A program made the position numbers and the translations under genes. Positions 10,163 to 21,260 of a stretch of DNA of 64,000 bases are shown piece by piece. The notes beneath the pieces are model-generated. The model had not been told where the DNA came from, searched no databases, and saw only the letters and a list, made by a program, of their open reading frames with translations. Origin of the DNA: Leptasterias polaris (taxonomy: Eukaryota; Echinodermata; Asteroidea; Forcipulatida; Asteriidae); NCBI GenBank assembly GCA_037783415.1, contig JAZGTN010000059.1, forward strand, positions 2,232,001-2,296,000, in the 5' to 3' direction. Position 1 is the first letter of the stretch, and each line of letters begins with the position of its first letter.

Positions 10163-13100
10163 TTGCAAATGGATTGTGATACACTCCAGAGATAAGAGGG
10201 AACATAAATAGTATCAAAGTGAAATTTAAAGTATTTCAACGTTGATGGTTTATACAGGTCTCCTAATTGCCTCGGTGTCCTTGTAGTTGCTTTTAATTAT
10301 GCTTAGCATTAATATTTCATTGTTTAATATAATTAATGTACTAGTGTACATGAAAATGTGGGTATGTGTGTGAAAAATTCATGCAGCTGAAAGAAGAAAC
10401 TAAAAATAAATAAATGTTTCCATTAAACAAGAAAACAAATGTGAAAGTGTTGTCATTATGGTGGTAAACAATTATTAAAATTAATTAACTGACCATAGGT
10501 TTCCTCACTAGAAGGGTAAAATAAAATTATCTACTTATAGCATCGGAGGAATGGAATAATGCTTTAACAAGATTTGTTTATTTTTTGTAATTTTATAATG
10601 GGCTTGGGCGGTAGGCCTCTTCTTTCTTTAGACAAACGCATTTGGAGAGCCAAACGTGAGGAAGCCAAAGTGAAACGTTTCTAAGACCAAAAATAGTATA
10701 AATGTTGGTTTTTCCCTCTCAGTAATCTAGATGACTTTTGAAAGGTTTGTCAAACAAAACAAACGAATCCTTGAAACGATGAAATAATTTATTGTACATC
10801 GTGAGTGTTCTCACAAGATAGTCGGGCACCTCAATGTTTACCCAACACCGCATTCAGTTCTATGTAGTATAAGTAAGGAGCCATACAAGCCTAGCGTTTC
10901 CTTACGCAGCAGCTGATTGGTTACATATAGCAAGATAGCACTATCAGTTTGGTTCACAGTTTGACCAATCAAGTTAGGGCTCTCATTGTACAAACGAGAT
11001 ATGGCGGACATTTCGATTCTGAACGGTAACGCTGACGAAGACGGATTCTTTAAGTGTTCTTGACTGTTTCGAGAATCCTCAGAAATAAAGAATACAGCGA
11101 AAGACTAGATCAATAGTGTAGCTAACATTCCATTAGTAAAATTCTTCTGCCCAATTCCGTTAACTATTAAGCAAATTACTTTTCCGGAGACCCTTATTTC
11201 TGCACACGGATGCTTATGTTTTTGGTCTCATATTTCTTTATTTTGATCACAGAAAATTATGTCATAGTTTTTGTCGGTACAATGAAACATTATTACTTCG
11301 TTATGTGATGTTTTTGTTTTGTTAAAATTAATCATTTTCCCGTGATGAATTTTTAAAAAAGTGTCCTCCAAGCTCATTATTTATGCAAAACCGCGACGGT
11401 CATGCATACGCTGCAAATGAAAGGAAGCTATTTTCGGACCCCTGGGCCCTGACCGAGACACTTTAAAAACTCCTGGGTCAAAATTTTTGTTTTCGCTGGG
11501 AATGTTTCAGAAGAGGGCAGCACATCGCAACTCTTCCGATTTGTTCGTTGCGAATTTGTGACGTCAAAATTCGCATCGCATTCGCAGGGAGTATGAACTG
11601 GGCCTAACTGAAATATTAGTGATTTGCCAGTTTCGCTAACTAGCGTATTACAATACAAAACTGTTAAATTTTAGGAACTGAAATTAGCAAAGCAGCGGCG
11701 AAAAGAAGGGGGTAATTTCAAGGGGGCACAAGGCAAAAGGGAGTTAAACATTTCTTCCCAGGGAGGGCATTTCAGGCCAATTACACCCGTAGTTTCCGTT
11801 TGCATTTATTTTTTTATAAAACAAGTTAATTTTCTGTGCAGTTTTCTTTTTTATTAGATACCGTGACGTGGAGGTATTTTTGTTTACGAAACACTGAAAC
11901 TACTATTATACATAAAAGCTCTAAAAAATATACCATGTTAACCCGGAGGCGGAGGGGGGCACACATAAATCAGTTGTGTAGCGTGTGCCCTCCCCGTCCA
12001 TCCCCTGCCCCTAACGTGCCCTCGTTTAGTTACGCCACTGTGGTAATGTAGGCTTATTACTAATATTAGCTTTTGTATTATTTTGAGTATAGTTGTACCA
12101 TGGAGCAATCGGTTTCACATTCTGATTTCTCCCGTATTTGAGCACTAACCAAGCGAGCGAACGTGTGGCACATAAATACGCAGGTTCGGACCGCAATGTT
12201 AGTCTACCGGCAGCTGGCAATATTAGCCCGGTCTGTGCAGGAGTATCTCGTCGTGTCACCTTAATGACGTTCGTGCGCTCTATTGTTTACTCATGCTAAC
12301 ATGCTCGAACGCAATCGCCCGGTGTCAAGTGACGCCCAATTTAAATTTCCAAGACTACGATTAGTGTTTTGCGTCGTGAGGTTCGTTGGCGAGTGTCAGT
12401 GTGCTATTCTTATGGTGTATAGGATTCTCTATGTATGGTGGGTGTGTAGGCGCAGTTTCCTGAACATTGCGAGTGACTTAATAAGGAAAAAAAGCTTGAA
12501 ATATACTCATACAATAACGAAACAAATTGGTGTACACCATTCAAATGGAACTCTCAAAATACGAACAAATGAATGAGTTTGAGTGTATACACGTCATCGT
12601 CTGAGATTCCTTTTCTTCAAAGTCAGCATCTTTAATTCATCATAGCAACCTGTTCTGACCTTAAACATTATTCCCCTCCACTACTTCGCAATTTAAAAGT
12701 TTACACATGGATAGTTTTGGTTAGATTGATGTTGTTTCTTCGGGCAGGCCTACGGTCTAGTAGACCTCCCAGATTTGTAAGTCGACTATGACCGGATGAT
12801 GAGCACGTCTTTTCTGCTGAAGCTTGTCGGCTAATAACTTACTCTATTGACACAGATTGCTTGTAAGGAGGGGGGGGGGGGGGGGGGGGGGGTGGTGACA
12901 AAGATCGAAGGGCAATTTCGTTTCTTGAAAGAATTACTCCTTAATTGAACTTGAAGTGATCAAGCGCAATGTACAACGCTTTTTGTCACTCCCTTGTTAC
13001 TACCAATTGGCCAGTCATTTGGCCTTGGCGGCTGGAAAATAAGTGAATATGATATTAATATTCGGTCAATTTTCGACACTGTACCATTCGAAGACAGCGC

Positions 13101-13263
13101 TTGGCGGGTGTACAGCAAATATGGATCAGGTGGTTGGTTGTCGCTTGATAAACACAATCAACGACTACACGACAAAGCGACATCAACTGCATCTAATAAC
13201 TGACTAAACATAAGCTTAATTAGGGCAGAGCATTCAAAACGCGGCAGTTACTAAACATTCCTC
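10163..13263. other. intergenic stretch upstream of GPCR locus B
   Basis: No gene recognised. It contains a G homopolymer run near 12867-12892 and a dispersed-repeat-like tail ending TAGTTACGCCACTGTGG near 12043. The last 300 bases presumably hold the promoter of locus B, but no motif stands out. Confidence 0.4.
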
Positions 13264-13972
13264 ATGGATCGGTTAAATCTCACTGATGGATCTTTTTTAA
13301 AAATTGAAGAAGTACCCAGAGATGGAAATGTAACAACAGGAGTCAGTGATGATTTCACGAAATTTATCTTAGCTCTCTACTGCATGATCTGCGTGGTTGG
13401 TATCACTGGTAACTTACTGGTTGCCATCGTACTCCTCCGTGTGCCGTCCCTGCGGTCTACTACCAGTGATTTCTTAGTGCACCTCTCCATTGTAGATTTC
13501 ATGGTATGTGTTCTGGTCATCCCATATTTTCTTGCATCTAGACCCAACACCACCCCGAACGCTGGGTTCTTCGGTGAGGTTTGGTGTCGAGTTTACACGT
13601 CTGAGTTCCTGTTTTGGCTCTTCACGATGACGTCAGTCTTGGGTTTGACCACGGTCAATTTGGAGCGCTTTGTCGCCATCGTCTACCCACACAAATACAA
13701 GACTATTTTCATCAAACGAAACAAGTACATCATGATTGCTGCGTGTTGGGTCCTTGCCACAGTTTCAAGATCTTACTTCTTTATTACGTATGAAGAAGAT
13801 GAAGTCACAGGATGTCATTTTAAAGGCTGGTCTAACCGAGGAGCTCAGGCGGCATTTGGTTTGTACAGTTTCACGTTTAACTTCTTCGCTCCATTCATCG
13901 TAATGGTTCTTGCGCAATTGAAAGTTATCTCGTCGCTGAACAGACAAGTGAAGATGTTAACTGCTCGAACAA
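13264..13972 (+). CDS. locus B exon 1 (N-terminus to TM5 and start of ICL3)
   Basis: The exon is 709 nt from the ATG to a GTGAGT donor, exactly the length of exon 1 in locus D. It ends one base into a codon within the basic ICL3 segment QVKMLTART. Confidence 0.9.
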
Positions 13973-16049
13973 GTGAGTAATATATTAATTTAATCTTGTT
14001 TATATTTGATGTTTATAGGGAAGGTAAAACTTTGGTAATTACTACAAAATTAAATTACTATAAAAAACTTACTCAGTAAGAAGCACTGCAGCTGTTGATA
14101 GTGTATAACATTTTGAGAAACGATCCCCTTCTAAGGACTTTTAAGAAAGTGGTTTAAAACCTTTCTATCTGAGAAACGTTTGATGCATGAAATGTTTCTC
14201 AGATTGTGTACTTCAATTAAGGATTATTCTTCTTGCGTGCAGATAACCGCTCCAGATTTCCAGAAATATCACAAAAACGCAACAACCTTTTAAAATGAAT
14301 TTTTCATAGGTTGGTATAGAGTTGTTTAATTAAAATCTACATTTATGTAGGATTAAATCAATCGAAGGGTTCTAAAAACCAAAGGTATACTTTGCCTTGA
14401 GAATGGAGAGATTTCAATTGTCGATTATACCAATCTGTTCATTCAATATCATCCCTCTGGGAATCTTCGGTCCTTCAATTCATTTTCACTTGTTGTTCCT
14501 AAAAAACTCACACTTTATGGGGGGATCGTTCATTCGCACATACTGGATCTTCTCTCTGGAACAAACTTCCTCAAGATATTCGTAATATTTCTGACATAAT
14601 TTCAAAGTAACTCTCAAGATGTATTTATTAAATTCATAGTTTGTTACTTTCCATTGTTAATTATTGTTTGTTTTCACTAATTGTTATTTTGCTTTCTATT
14701 CATTGGATATCTATGTACTTTCATTTGTTGTTTACATTGTCTCTGCTTCTATGCGCCTTTAACATCTTTACAGATTGATTTAGCGCGTTACAAATGCCTA
14801 TTATTATTAGTATTATTATTATTATCATGTTTTTCTTGTCACAGCGCACACAAAATGTGGTCATAAAGAAGAATATGTAAAAGCCTAGGTGTTCGTAAAA
14901 ACGTACACGGTGGGGTTTCGATGAAGAAGAAAAACTGAAAATATGGCCTCTTTTTAGCTTGTCGCTAGAGGGCTCTTACAAATGATTACGTCATGAAACC
15001 TACATTCTTAAAGGATGTATCTCATGGATGTTTCATACTCAGAAACCCATTTCCAATATCTAATTTATATTTGCTTTAGAATTCTGATAAAATTGTTTGA
15101 TCTCAACTTCCGTTTGGAAGAAAAGATCCCAATTGGGTCATGGGCTATGCATGAAATGAACCATTGACAAATGATGCACCGGTAAAATCTGCAAAGATTA
15201 TTAGTTCATCATGTGGTTCAAGAGATGATTCGTTAGTAAATAATGTTTTATTTAGTGTAAGTCATTACATGGTGACGTCATGCCACTGAGTCAAGTTACA
15301 AACTACAAAATGGGAAATAAATTCTACCACTAACATGTTTATGAAAACATTATCATAATTATAACAAAATACCTATGTAACTAGTAATATGCACAAAACC
15401 TAAGGGGGGGGGGACACAAAAACATCTGAACGAAAACAAAATGTAGGGATTTCTGCGTACGCCGGTATCCCCAATTTACTTAATTTATACTAATCACTGT
15501 ATCCTCGGCAGTGCTCGCCGAATCCTGCTCAAATTAAATCAAATGCATCCCAAGTTATAGATTCGAACCCACAACCGTCCGTATTTAAGAGCAGAATGAG
15601 ATGAATCTGCGTAAAAATCCAAAGTTTGCGTTACAATAACGGTTTCACTTTATTTTATAGCGTCGACGGGTTTAAATCCAAGCAACCAGCGTGAAATGTG
15701 GCAGCTCCGAGCCTCCCAAACCCTGGTGAAGACACTCCTGGCCTGCGTCATAACATTCGGTGTGTGCTGGATTCCAAACCAAGTCTGGTTCCTGCTCTTC
15801 AATTTCGGTGTTCCAATGGTTCCAGGTGGACTTTTCCACCGTCTGACTATCATCTTAGCCATGGGTAATTCCTGTGTGAATCCAGTCATTTACACCATGA
15901 CCAACAAGCCGTTTCGTAAAGGGATCAGGGAGGTGTTTTGTAGACAGAGAGATTCGAACCAGGTGGCCGACAGAGTAGCGACTGGTACTGTGTCTGATAC
16001 CGTCTCCATTGCCCAACAGAGAAACATTTTGATAAAAATGAACCCCTAG
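13264..16049 (+). CDS. class A (rhodopsin-type) GPCR, locus B, intact
   Basis: Predicted 365-residue seven-transmembrane receptor in two exons: 13264-13972 (donor GTGAGT) and 15661-16049 (acceptor TATTTTATAG), joined in phase 1. The N-terminus has NLT and NVT glycosylation sequons. Visible landmarks are GNLLV in TM1, LSIVD in TM2, the VWC cysteine before TM3, ERF in place of DRY after TM3, W in TM4, the GCHF cysteine in ECL2, AP in TM5, CWIP in TM6, and NPVIY in TM7 followed by a KPFRKGI helix-8-like segment. These are the core class A features, so coupling to G proteins at the plasma membrane is likely. The ligand is unknown. The overall look is that of peptide-receptor-like orphans, but I cannot assign a subfamily. 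It is the best preserved copy together with locus D. Confidence 0.9.
14030..14400 (+). repeat. dispersed hairpin repeat, copy in locus B intron
   Basis: It contains the inverted pair TCTGAGAAACGTTT / AAATGTTTCTCAGA (14169-14205) and the flanking landmarks CTCAGTAAGAAGCAC and CGCTCCAGATTTCC. Copies are found in the E block (about 18840-19190) and, inverted, at about 38090-38500. The distant copy shows that this is a mobile repeat and not only part of the receptor duplication. Confidence 0.7.
14427..14826 (+). mobile_element. 5'-truncated LINE tail inserted in locus B intron
   Basis: The paralogous intron of block E reads straight through this point (GTCGATTATCACGTTTTTAC, near 19225), whereas locus B carries about 400 extra bases. 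The insert encodes, with small indels, LRS...LVVP...LTLYGG, then SLWNKLPQDIRNISDII, the typical C-terminus of a CR1/L2-type LINE. It ends in an AGCGCGTTACAAATG tail and an ATT microsatellite. Target duplication cannot be resolved because of the ATT repeats. Confidence 0.8.
15661..16049 (+). CDS. locus B exon 2 (TM6, TM7, tail)
   Basis: The exon starts after TTTATTTTATAG and completes the split codon. It encodes LVKTLLACVITFGVCWIPNQ (TM6), the loop, TM7 with NPVIY, and a tail of about 45 residues. The stop is at 16047-16049. Confidence 0.9.
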
Positions 16050-16111
16050 CAGAATAATGTTTGTACCGTTTCCGGTTGCAAACGAGAGCGCATTGTTCCA
16101 CACATACTAAC

Positions 16112-16117
16112 AATAAA
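16112..16117 (+). terminator. candidate polyadenylation signal of locus B
   Basis: AATAAA lies about 65 bases after the stop codon of locus B. This is a reasonable site for the 3' end of the transcript, with a short 3' UTR. Confidence 0.5.
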
Positions 16118-17304
16118 CACATTTATCCAGAACTGTTTTTGTAAGAGTAAAGATACCCCGACACCACAAATTGCTTTTTTTTAAAGAACACATTTGATTA
16201 ATGGCCTCTTATATTACCTCACATGGCAGATGTACGACGGCCACGTTGTGCCATCAACCTATAGCATGACAGAAAACACTTAATAATGATTAGAAGAGCA
16301 GTTTCACACAGTACAAACATTCCCAAGTTAACAGTTTAAAACATTCGAATGTGAGAAATTATGTTCATCAGGAATGTAATGTTTTATTGTGTAATGTTGA
16401 ATAGTCTTAAAATAACAACTAACCATCTCTCTGGGAAAATTATTGGTGTCCAGTGGCGTAAACCAGGGGGGGGGGGGGGGGGGGCAGGGCTGCCAGCCCC
16501 CCCCCCCCCCGACCCTTTGCCCCGCTCTGCCTCCGAAATGAGATTTAAAATTTGTACAAATTCATTAATATTGTTCGATACATCATTACAGAGCCCCCAA
16601 TGAAAATGTTAAGTACGCCCCTGTTGGTTGCGTTGTATAAACTGTTCATATTTAATAAAACAATCTTGCCTGCTTTTGCTTCCATTTTAATAAATCACTA
16701 AGGAAACACACGTGAAGATGTATTTTCAGAAACCCATCTTGTTTCGAGAAGAGTATAACCGTATAGTCGATTTTTATATAGCACTAAGAAATCACCATGA
16801 ATTTTGTAGGTCTAGTGAGTTGTATTGTGACATCACACTTTGCTTAATAGCATTGAACAGGGTGTGCATACCATTTGTAAGAGTAATAGTGTATTCACAG
16901 ATTAGCACACAACATACATGGTATAAAGTTGGTCATGTTGGGAAACTTCCAATGAAATATTTTTGCCTGAAATGCAATAGTTTTTAGAAATGAATAAAAC
17001 AACAGTTTTGATCTTGCAGGTCAAAAGCTCAATGTTTGAAAGCACTTTTTTCTCGTGACTCCAATAACCGATTGAGCTCAAACGTTTACAGGTTTGTTAT
17101 TGTTCATGTATATTAATGTTGGGTCACATCAAGTGTGGATACTGGTCTTTGACAATATTACCAATGTGACACATGTGGTTTAAGAACAATCTTATAGTCA
17201 TATCGAGCCCTGGAACATTTTATGGCTTTTCACTGCTGACAAGACCCTAGTTTGCACTATGCACTATAAAAACTCACTTTTACAACTGAATATTTACCTG
17301 GTTC
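16118..17304. other. non-coding stretch with dispersed repeat debris
   Basis: It includes a G run and a C run (16468-16510) next to CCAGTGGCGTAAACC and ending near AAGTACGCCCCTG, which looks like an inserted low-complexity repeat. A fragment with GTATTGTGACATCAC (about 16822) matches the MITE family described at 38898. No gene is seen. Confidence 0.4.
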
Positions 17305-17475
17305 CAGGGGTGGATTTCACAAAGGATAGTCCTAACTTAAGGACTAGTCCTAAGAGTTAGGACTAGTCCTAGACATAGGATCGATGCTAGCTAAGATCGA
17401 TCCTAAGATCGATTTCACAAAACTCGTCCTAACTCGAGATAAGACCAGTCCTAACTCTTTGTGAAATCCACCCCA
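17305..17475. mobile_element. MITE with 20-bp inverted ends
   Basis: The left end CAGGGGTGGATTTCACAAAG is matched by the right end CTTTGTGAAATCCACCCCAG, and the interior is partly palindromic (GGACTAGTCC repeats). It belongs to a loose family with related ends at 32788 and 38898. The CAGGGG-type terminus resembles hAT elements, but no 8-bp target duplication is evident. Confidence 0.75.
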
Positions 17476-18274
17476 GGTCCCGGGATCAGGGGGGGGGGGG
17501 GGGGGGGCTGACCCAATTTGCAGAATCCATGCTAAAAAGCCATTTTTAAAATCAAGTTTTGGGGTCAGCATGATCAAGAAGAGGGTCATGCCCAGTGGGG
17601 CCCAAGATCCGACTCAATTCTGACTCGATAGTTTTAAAAGAGTGATGTGCTCCAAGTTACCAGAAAGTAAACAACTCTTTAATAGGTACAAGTCTATAAG
17701 GTGACCCTTTTTTTTATTCACAACATGGAAATGCACTCGCTAATGGGTCTTAAACCCTGATCATTACAAATTGCTAGATCGATGTCGGCCAAGAGGGAAT
17801 TTGTTTTCTGTTTAGAAAATAACTTATCTTCATATAATGCTTTATGTCAGGCCCTTTTAATTAACTTTGATCAACCCGCCAGCCTTGTTTGCCAAATAAG
17901 ACTAAAAGGAACTTGCATTTTTGTCACAAACAAAGACTTCGTGGAACGCGCAGACCCCGGGGAAGTTAATAAATGGTTTCGCATTTAATACACACACTTA
18001 GAAGACACAATTACTTCAAACTAAGTCTTTAGTCAATGCAGAACAAAAAATTAGCTTAGTTATGCTGACTATAATCAAAGGACAATTGCATTGCACGGAT
18101 AATTTGTTTCTGTATTGAGCAAAATTATTTATGGAAAAATTACAATTGTGCCAGTCGCTTGTATTTAACGATCAGTCATTTCTCAAGCCTTGGCAGTTAC
18201 ACAATAATACTCAGTCAGTGTCCACCGTTCGAATACAGTGCTAAGCAAAAGAAAAAGGAAGTTACTGTCAACAC

Positions 18275-18774
18275 ATGGAGCTGGCAAACCTATCTGGTGC
18301 ATCGGTACCGAGTAATGAAGAAACGACGGGAGACAGTGACACTTTCGCCAAATTCGTCTTATGATCTGCGTGGTTGGTATCACTGGTAACTTACTGGTTG
18401 CCATCGTACTCCTCCGGGTACCGTCCCTGCGGTCTACACAGTGATTTTCTTAGTACATCTCTCCATTGTATGTCGCCATTGTTTACCCACACAAATACAA
18501 GACTATTTTCATCAAACGAAACGAGTACATCATGATCGCTGTGTGTTGGGTCCTTGCAGCAATTTCAAGATCTTACTCCTTCTTTACGTATGAAGAAGAT
18601 GAAGTAGTAGGATGTCATTTTAAAGGCTGGTCTAGCCGAGGAGCTCATAGGTGGCATTTGGCTTGTACAGTTTCATATTCAACTTTTTCGCTCCATTCAT
18701 TGTGATGTTTTTTACGCAACTGAAAGTTATCTCAACCCTGAACAGATAAGTGAAGATCTTAACTGCTCGAACAA
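18275..18774 (+). pseudogene. GPCR locus E, exon 1 with large deletions, exon 2 missing
   Basis: It starts at an ATG matching locus C (MELANL-like). About 13 bases are lost where TM1 begins, and roughly 200 bases covering the rest of TM2, the loop and TM3 are lost before the VAIVYPHKYK segment. It then continues through TM4-TM5 with an extra indel and a TAA in the ICL3 region (AACAGATAAG). A donor-like GTTAGT follows, but no exon 2 is found before the next locus. It cannot make a receptor. Confidence 0.9.
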
Positions 18775-18839
18775 GTTAGTATGATATCAATTTTATCTTG
18801 TTTATATTCGATGTTAAAAGGAAAGGTAAAACCTTTGGT

Positions 18840-19190
18840 AATTACTACAAAATAAATTACCATAAAAACTTACTCAGTAAGAAGCACTGCAGCTGTTGAT
18901 AGTGTATAACATTTTGAGAAACGATTCCCTTCTATAAGGAGTTTAAAGAAAGGATTCAAAACTATTTCAATCTGAGAAACGTTTCATGCATGACAGGTTT
19001 CTCAGATTGTGTATTCTGATTTAGGATTATTTTTCCTGCGTGAACATAACCGCTCCAGATTTCCGGGAATATCGCAAAACGCAACCACCTATTGAAATGA
19101 AATTTTCACAGGTAAGTTGTGTTGCATATATCTACATTTACATAGGAATAAATCAGTCGAAGAGTTCCAAAACCAAAGGTATGCTTTGAA
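18840..19190 (+). repeat. dispersed hairpin repeat, E block copy
   Basis: Same unit as at 14030-14400, including the inverted pair TCTGAGAAACGTTT / CAGGTTTCTCAGATT near 18971-19010. It was inherited with the duplicated receptor intron. Confidence 0.7.
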
Positions 19191-19813
19191 TTGAGGATGG
19201 AGAAGAAGCAAAGAGTGTTCAATTGTCGATTATCACGTTTTTACTTGACACAGCGCATACTTATGTGGTCATAAAGAAGAATCATAATATCAACAACAAA
19301 AAACGCTATAGCAATTAAGTGTTCGTAAAAACGAGCACAGTGGGGTTTCGTTGAATAAAATAGAATGACTCACTGATTATTAGCACAGAGGAACTGGTTG
19401 GTCACAAATTGTATATTCTTTTTCTTTGAATTTATAAATAATTTAATTCGATTCGATTAAGTTTAGTTATCAGGTACAATATCATGATTTATACCGATGT
19501 GGTAAACTAAAAAAATATAAAACTGAAACTATGGCCTTTTTAGCTTTTCGCTATAGAGGGCTCTTACAAAATTTGTCATTTAATGACTACGCCATGAAAC
19601 CTATAGATGCATCTCACAGATGATTTCATACACAGAAACCCATGTTCAATATCTAACTCATATTTGCTCTAGACCTCTGATAAAATTATTAAAATTTTGG
19701 AACTTGTGTCAAAATGAACATGAATGACAAGTTTTCGGTTCAGCATGGCCAAGAAGAGGGTCAGCCCCCCCCCCCCCCCCTGGGGCCCAATATCCGACTC
19801 AATTCTGACTCGA

Positions 19814-20228
19814 CATTACGGGAAAGCTCGATAAAAGAATTTCCGAGTTTTGGCTGAAAAACTCGGAAAGTATCCATCCTTTTCAGTGAAGGGTGTGTTT
19901 ATATTGCCATTACTTGTTGAATCAACAAACTTCATGGATGAGCAGTTAACCTCCCTGGGTTCAGTCAGCAACATAACTGGCTGGTGGTTTTTAAATAATA
20001 AATAATAAATAATAAAACTACATGGAACTCGGTTTCCACTCCTCAGATTTCAAAATAATGTTAAACCCCACAAAATGTTGTCATATTATACTGTGCATGA
20101 AGATCCAATTATAGATTAGAGTCCACTGTTATGGACAAGGAATTCCTGGCGATAACAGGCAAGACTTGTGAAAGACGAAAAGGATGTATAACTCGGGCCT
20201 CTTTCTTTAATGGAGCTTTCCCGTAATG
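19814..20228. mobile_element. 415-bp MITE upstream of locus C
   Basis: It has perfect 16-bp inverted ends, CATTACGGGAAAGCTC at the left and GAGCTTTCCCGTAATG at the right. The E block shows the empty site (GACTCGATAGTTTT near 17624), so the insertion is defined to within a base or two. The flanks share GA, a possible 2-bp duplication. There is no coding capacity. Confidence 0.85.
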
Positions 20229-20650
20229 GATAGTTTTGAGAGTGATGTGCTCCAAGTTACCAGAAATTCAACAATTCTCTGTAGGTACAAGTCTATAAGG
20301 TGACCCCCTTTTTCTTCAAAACATGGAAATGCACTCGCTAATGGGTCTTAAACCCTGGTTATTACAAATTGCTAGATCGATGTCGGCAAAAAAGGAATTT
20401 GTTTTCCCAGTCACGGGAGAGTTGTAAGCCTATAGCGGCTTTAGCAGCCTTTTCAATTGTTTCTACTTCTCCTATTTTCTCATGTGTACCCTCGCGTCCA
20501 CGTACTTTCAAACCTGTCTCACGGGTACTTAGCTAGTAAGAATAAAAGAAAGCCCTTTTGTCACAAACAAAGACTTCGTAAAACGCGCACAGACCCCGGG
20601 AAAATTAAATGGTTTCGCATTTAATACACAAACGTAATAGTTTTAAACGA

Positions 20651-21003
20651 AAAAGGACTTCAAACTAAATCTTTAGTCATATACAGACAAAAACATAAGC
20701 CTATTATGCTGACTATAATCAAAGGACAATTGCCTTGCACGGATAATTTTTTTCTATATAAAGCAAAAGTATTTATAGAAAAATTACATTTTTGCTAGTC
20801 GTTTGTATAGATGGATTGCAATAGATGGATTTTAATAGACGTAATTGGCCGCCATCTTTGATGGAACGTGCACGCGTGAAGAGCTATCATTGGCTGAGAG
20901 TCGTGCGTAGCGCGTACACGCGTGCATTTTTCCATTGTTTTTCATCAAAGATGGTGGTCAATGACGTCCATTGCAACTAAAGATTTAGTTTGAAGTACTT
21001 TTA
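20651..21003. repeat. inverted repeat flanking the palindromic MITE upstream of locus C
   Basis: About 27 bases around CTTCAAACTAAATCTTTAGT (20651-20677) reappear inverted as ACTAAAGATTTAGTTTGAAG (20977-21003) with one mismatch. The E block has only the left arm (near 18015), so the right arm arose after that duplication. Confidence 0.75.
20812..20975. mobile_element. palindromic MITE, copy 2
   Basis: It matches the element at 10012-10160: GATGGATTGCAATAGATGG, then GGCCGCCATCTTTGATGG, the inverted GTGCACGCGTG / CACGCGTGCA centre, and ATCAAAGATGGTGGTCAATG on the right. The left end carries an internal duplication and the right end is diverged. The E block lacks it at the corresponding place. 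Confidence 0.75.
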
Positions 21004-21260
21004 ACAGGTTCATTTTTAACTACATCATTTCTCAAGCATTACACAATAATATTCAGTCAGTGTCCACCGTTAAAATACAGTGCTTAAAGTAGCAAAACAA
21101 GAGAAGATAGTTCTTATCGCTTGATAAACGAACTTACTGTTTCGACGACTAATTAACTGCAACTGAATTGTGTAAGACTACACATTAATCTGATTCTCGG
21201 GGGATATATTAATAAGGATATAGAGCATCCCAGAAAAGGAAGTTAATGTCAACATTCATC

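Larger units (their letters stand above)
17500..19740 (+). repeat. segmental duplication, E block
   Basis: This block resembles 19740-22700 in its upstream half: AGTGATGTGCTCCAAGTTAC, CTAATGGGTCTTAAACCCTG and CTAGATCGATGTCGGC occur in both. It resembles the B intron in its downstream half, where the hairpin repeat and the CATGAAACCTA segment are shared. The simplest reading is tandem duplication of a receptor with its upstream region, followed by loss of exon 2 in this copy. Confidence 0.75.

Noticed and set aside
12867..12892. G homopolymer runs here and near 16468, 17489 and 19764 (C), as possible G-quadruplexes
   Set aside because: Pure homopolymers are common assembly and sequencing trouble spots. 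Their real length cannot be judged from one sequence.
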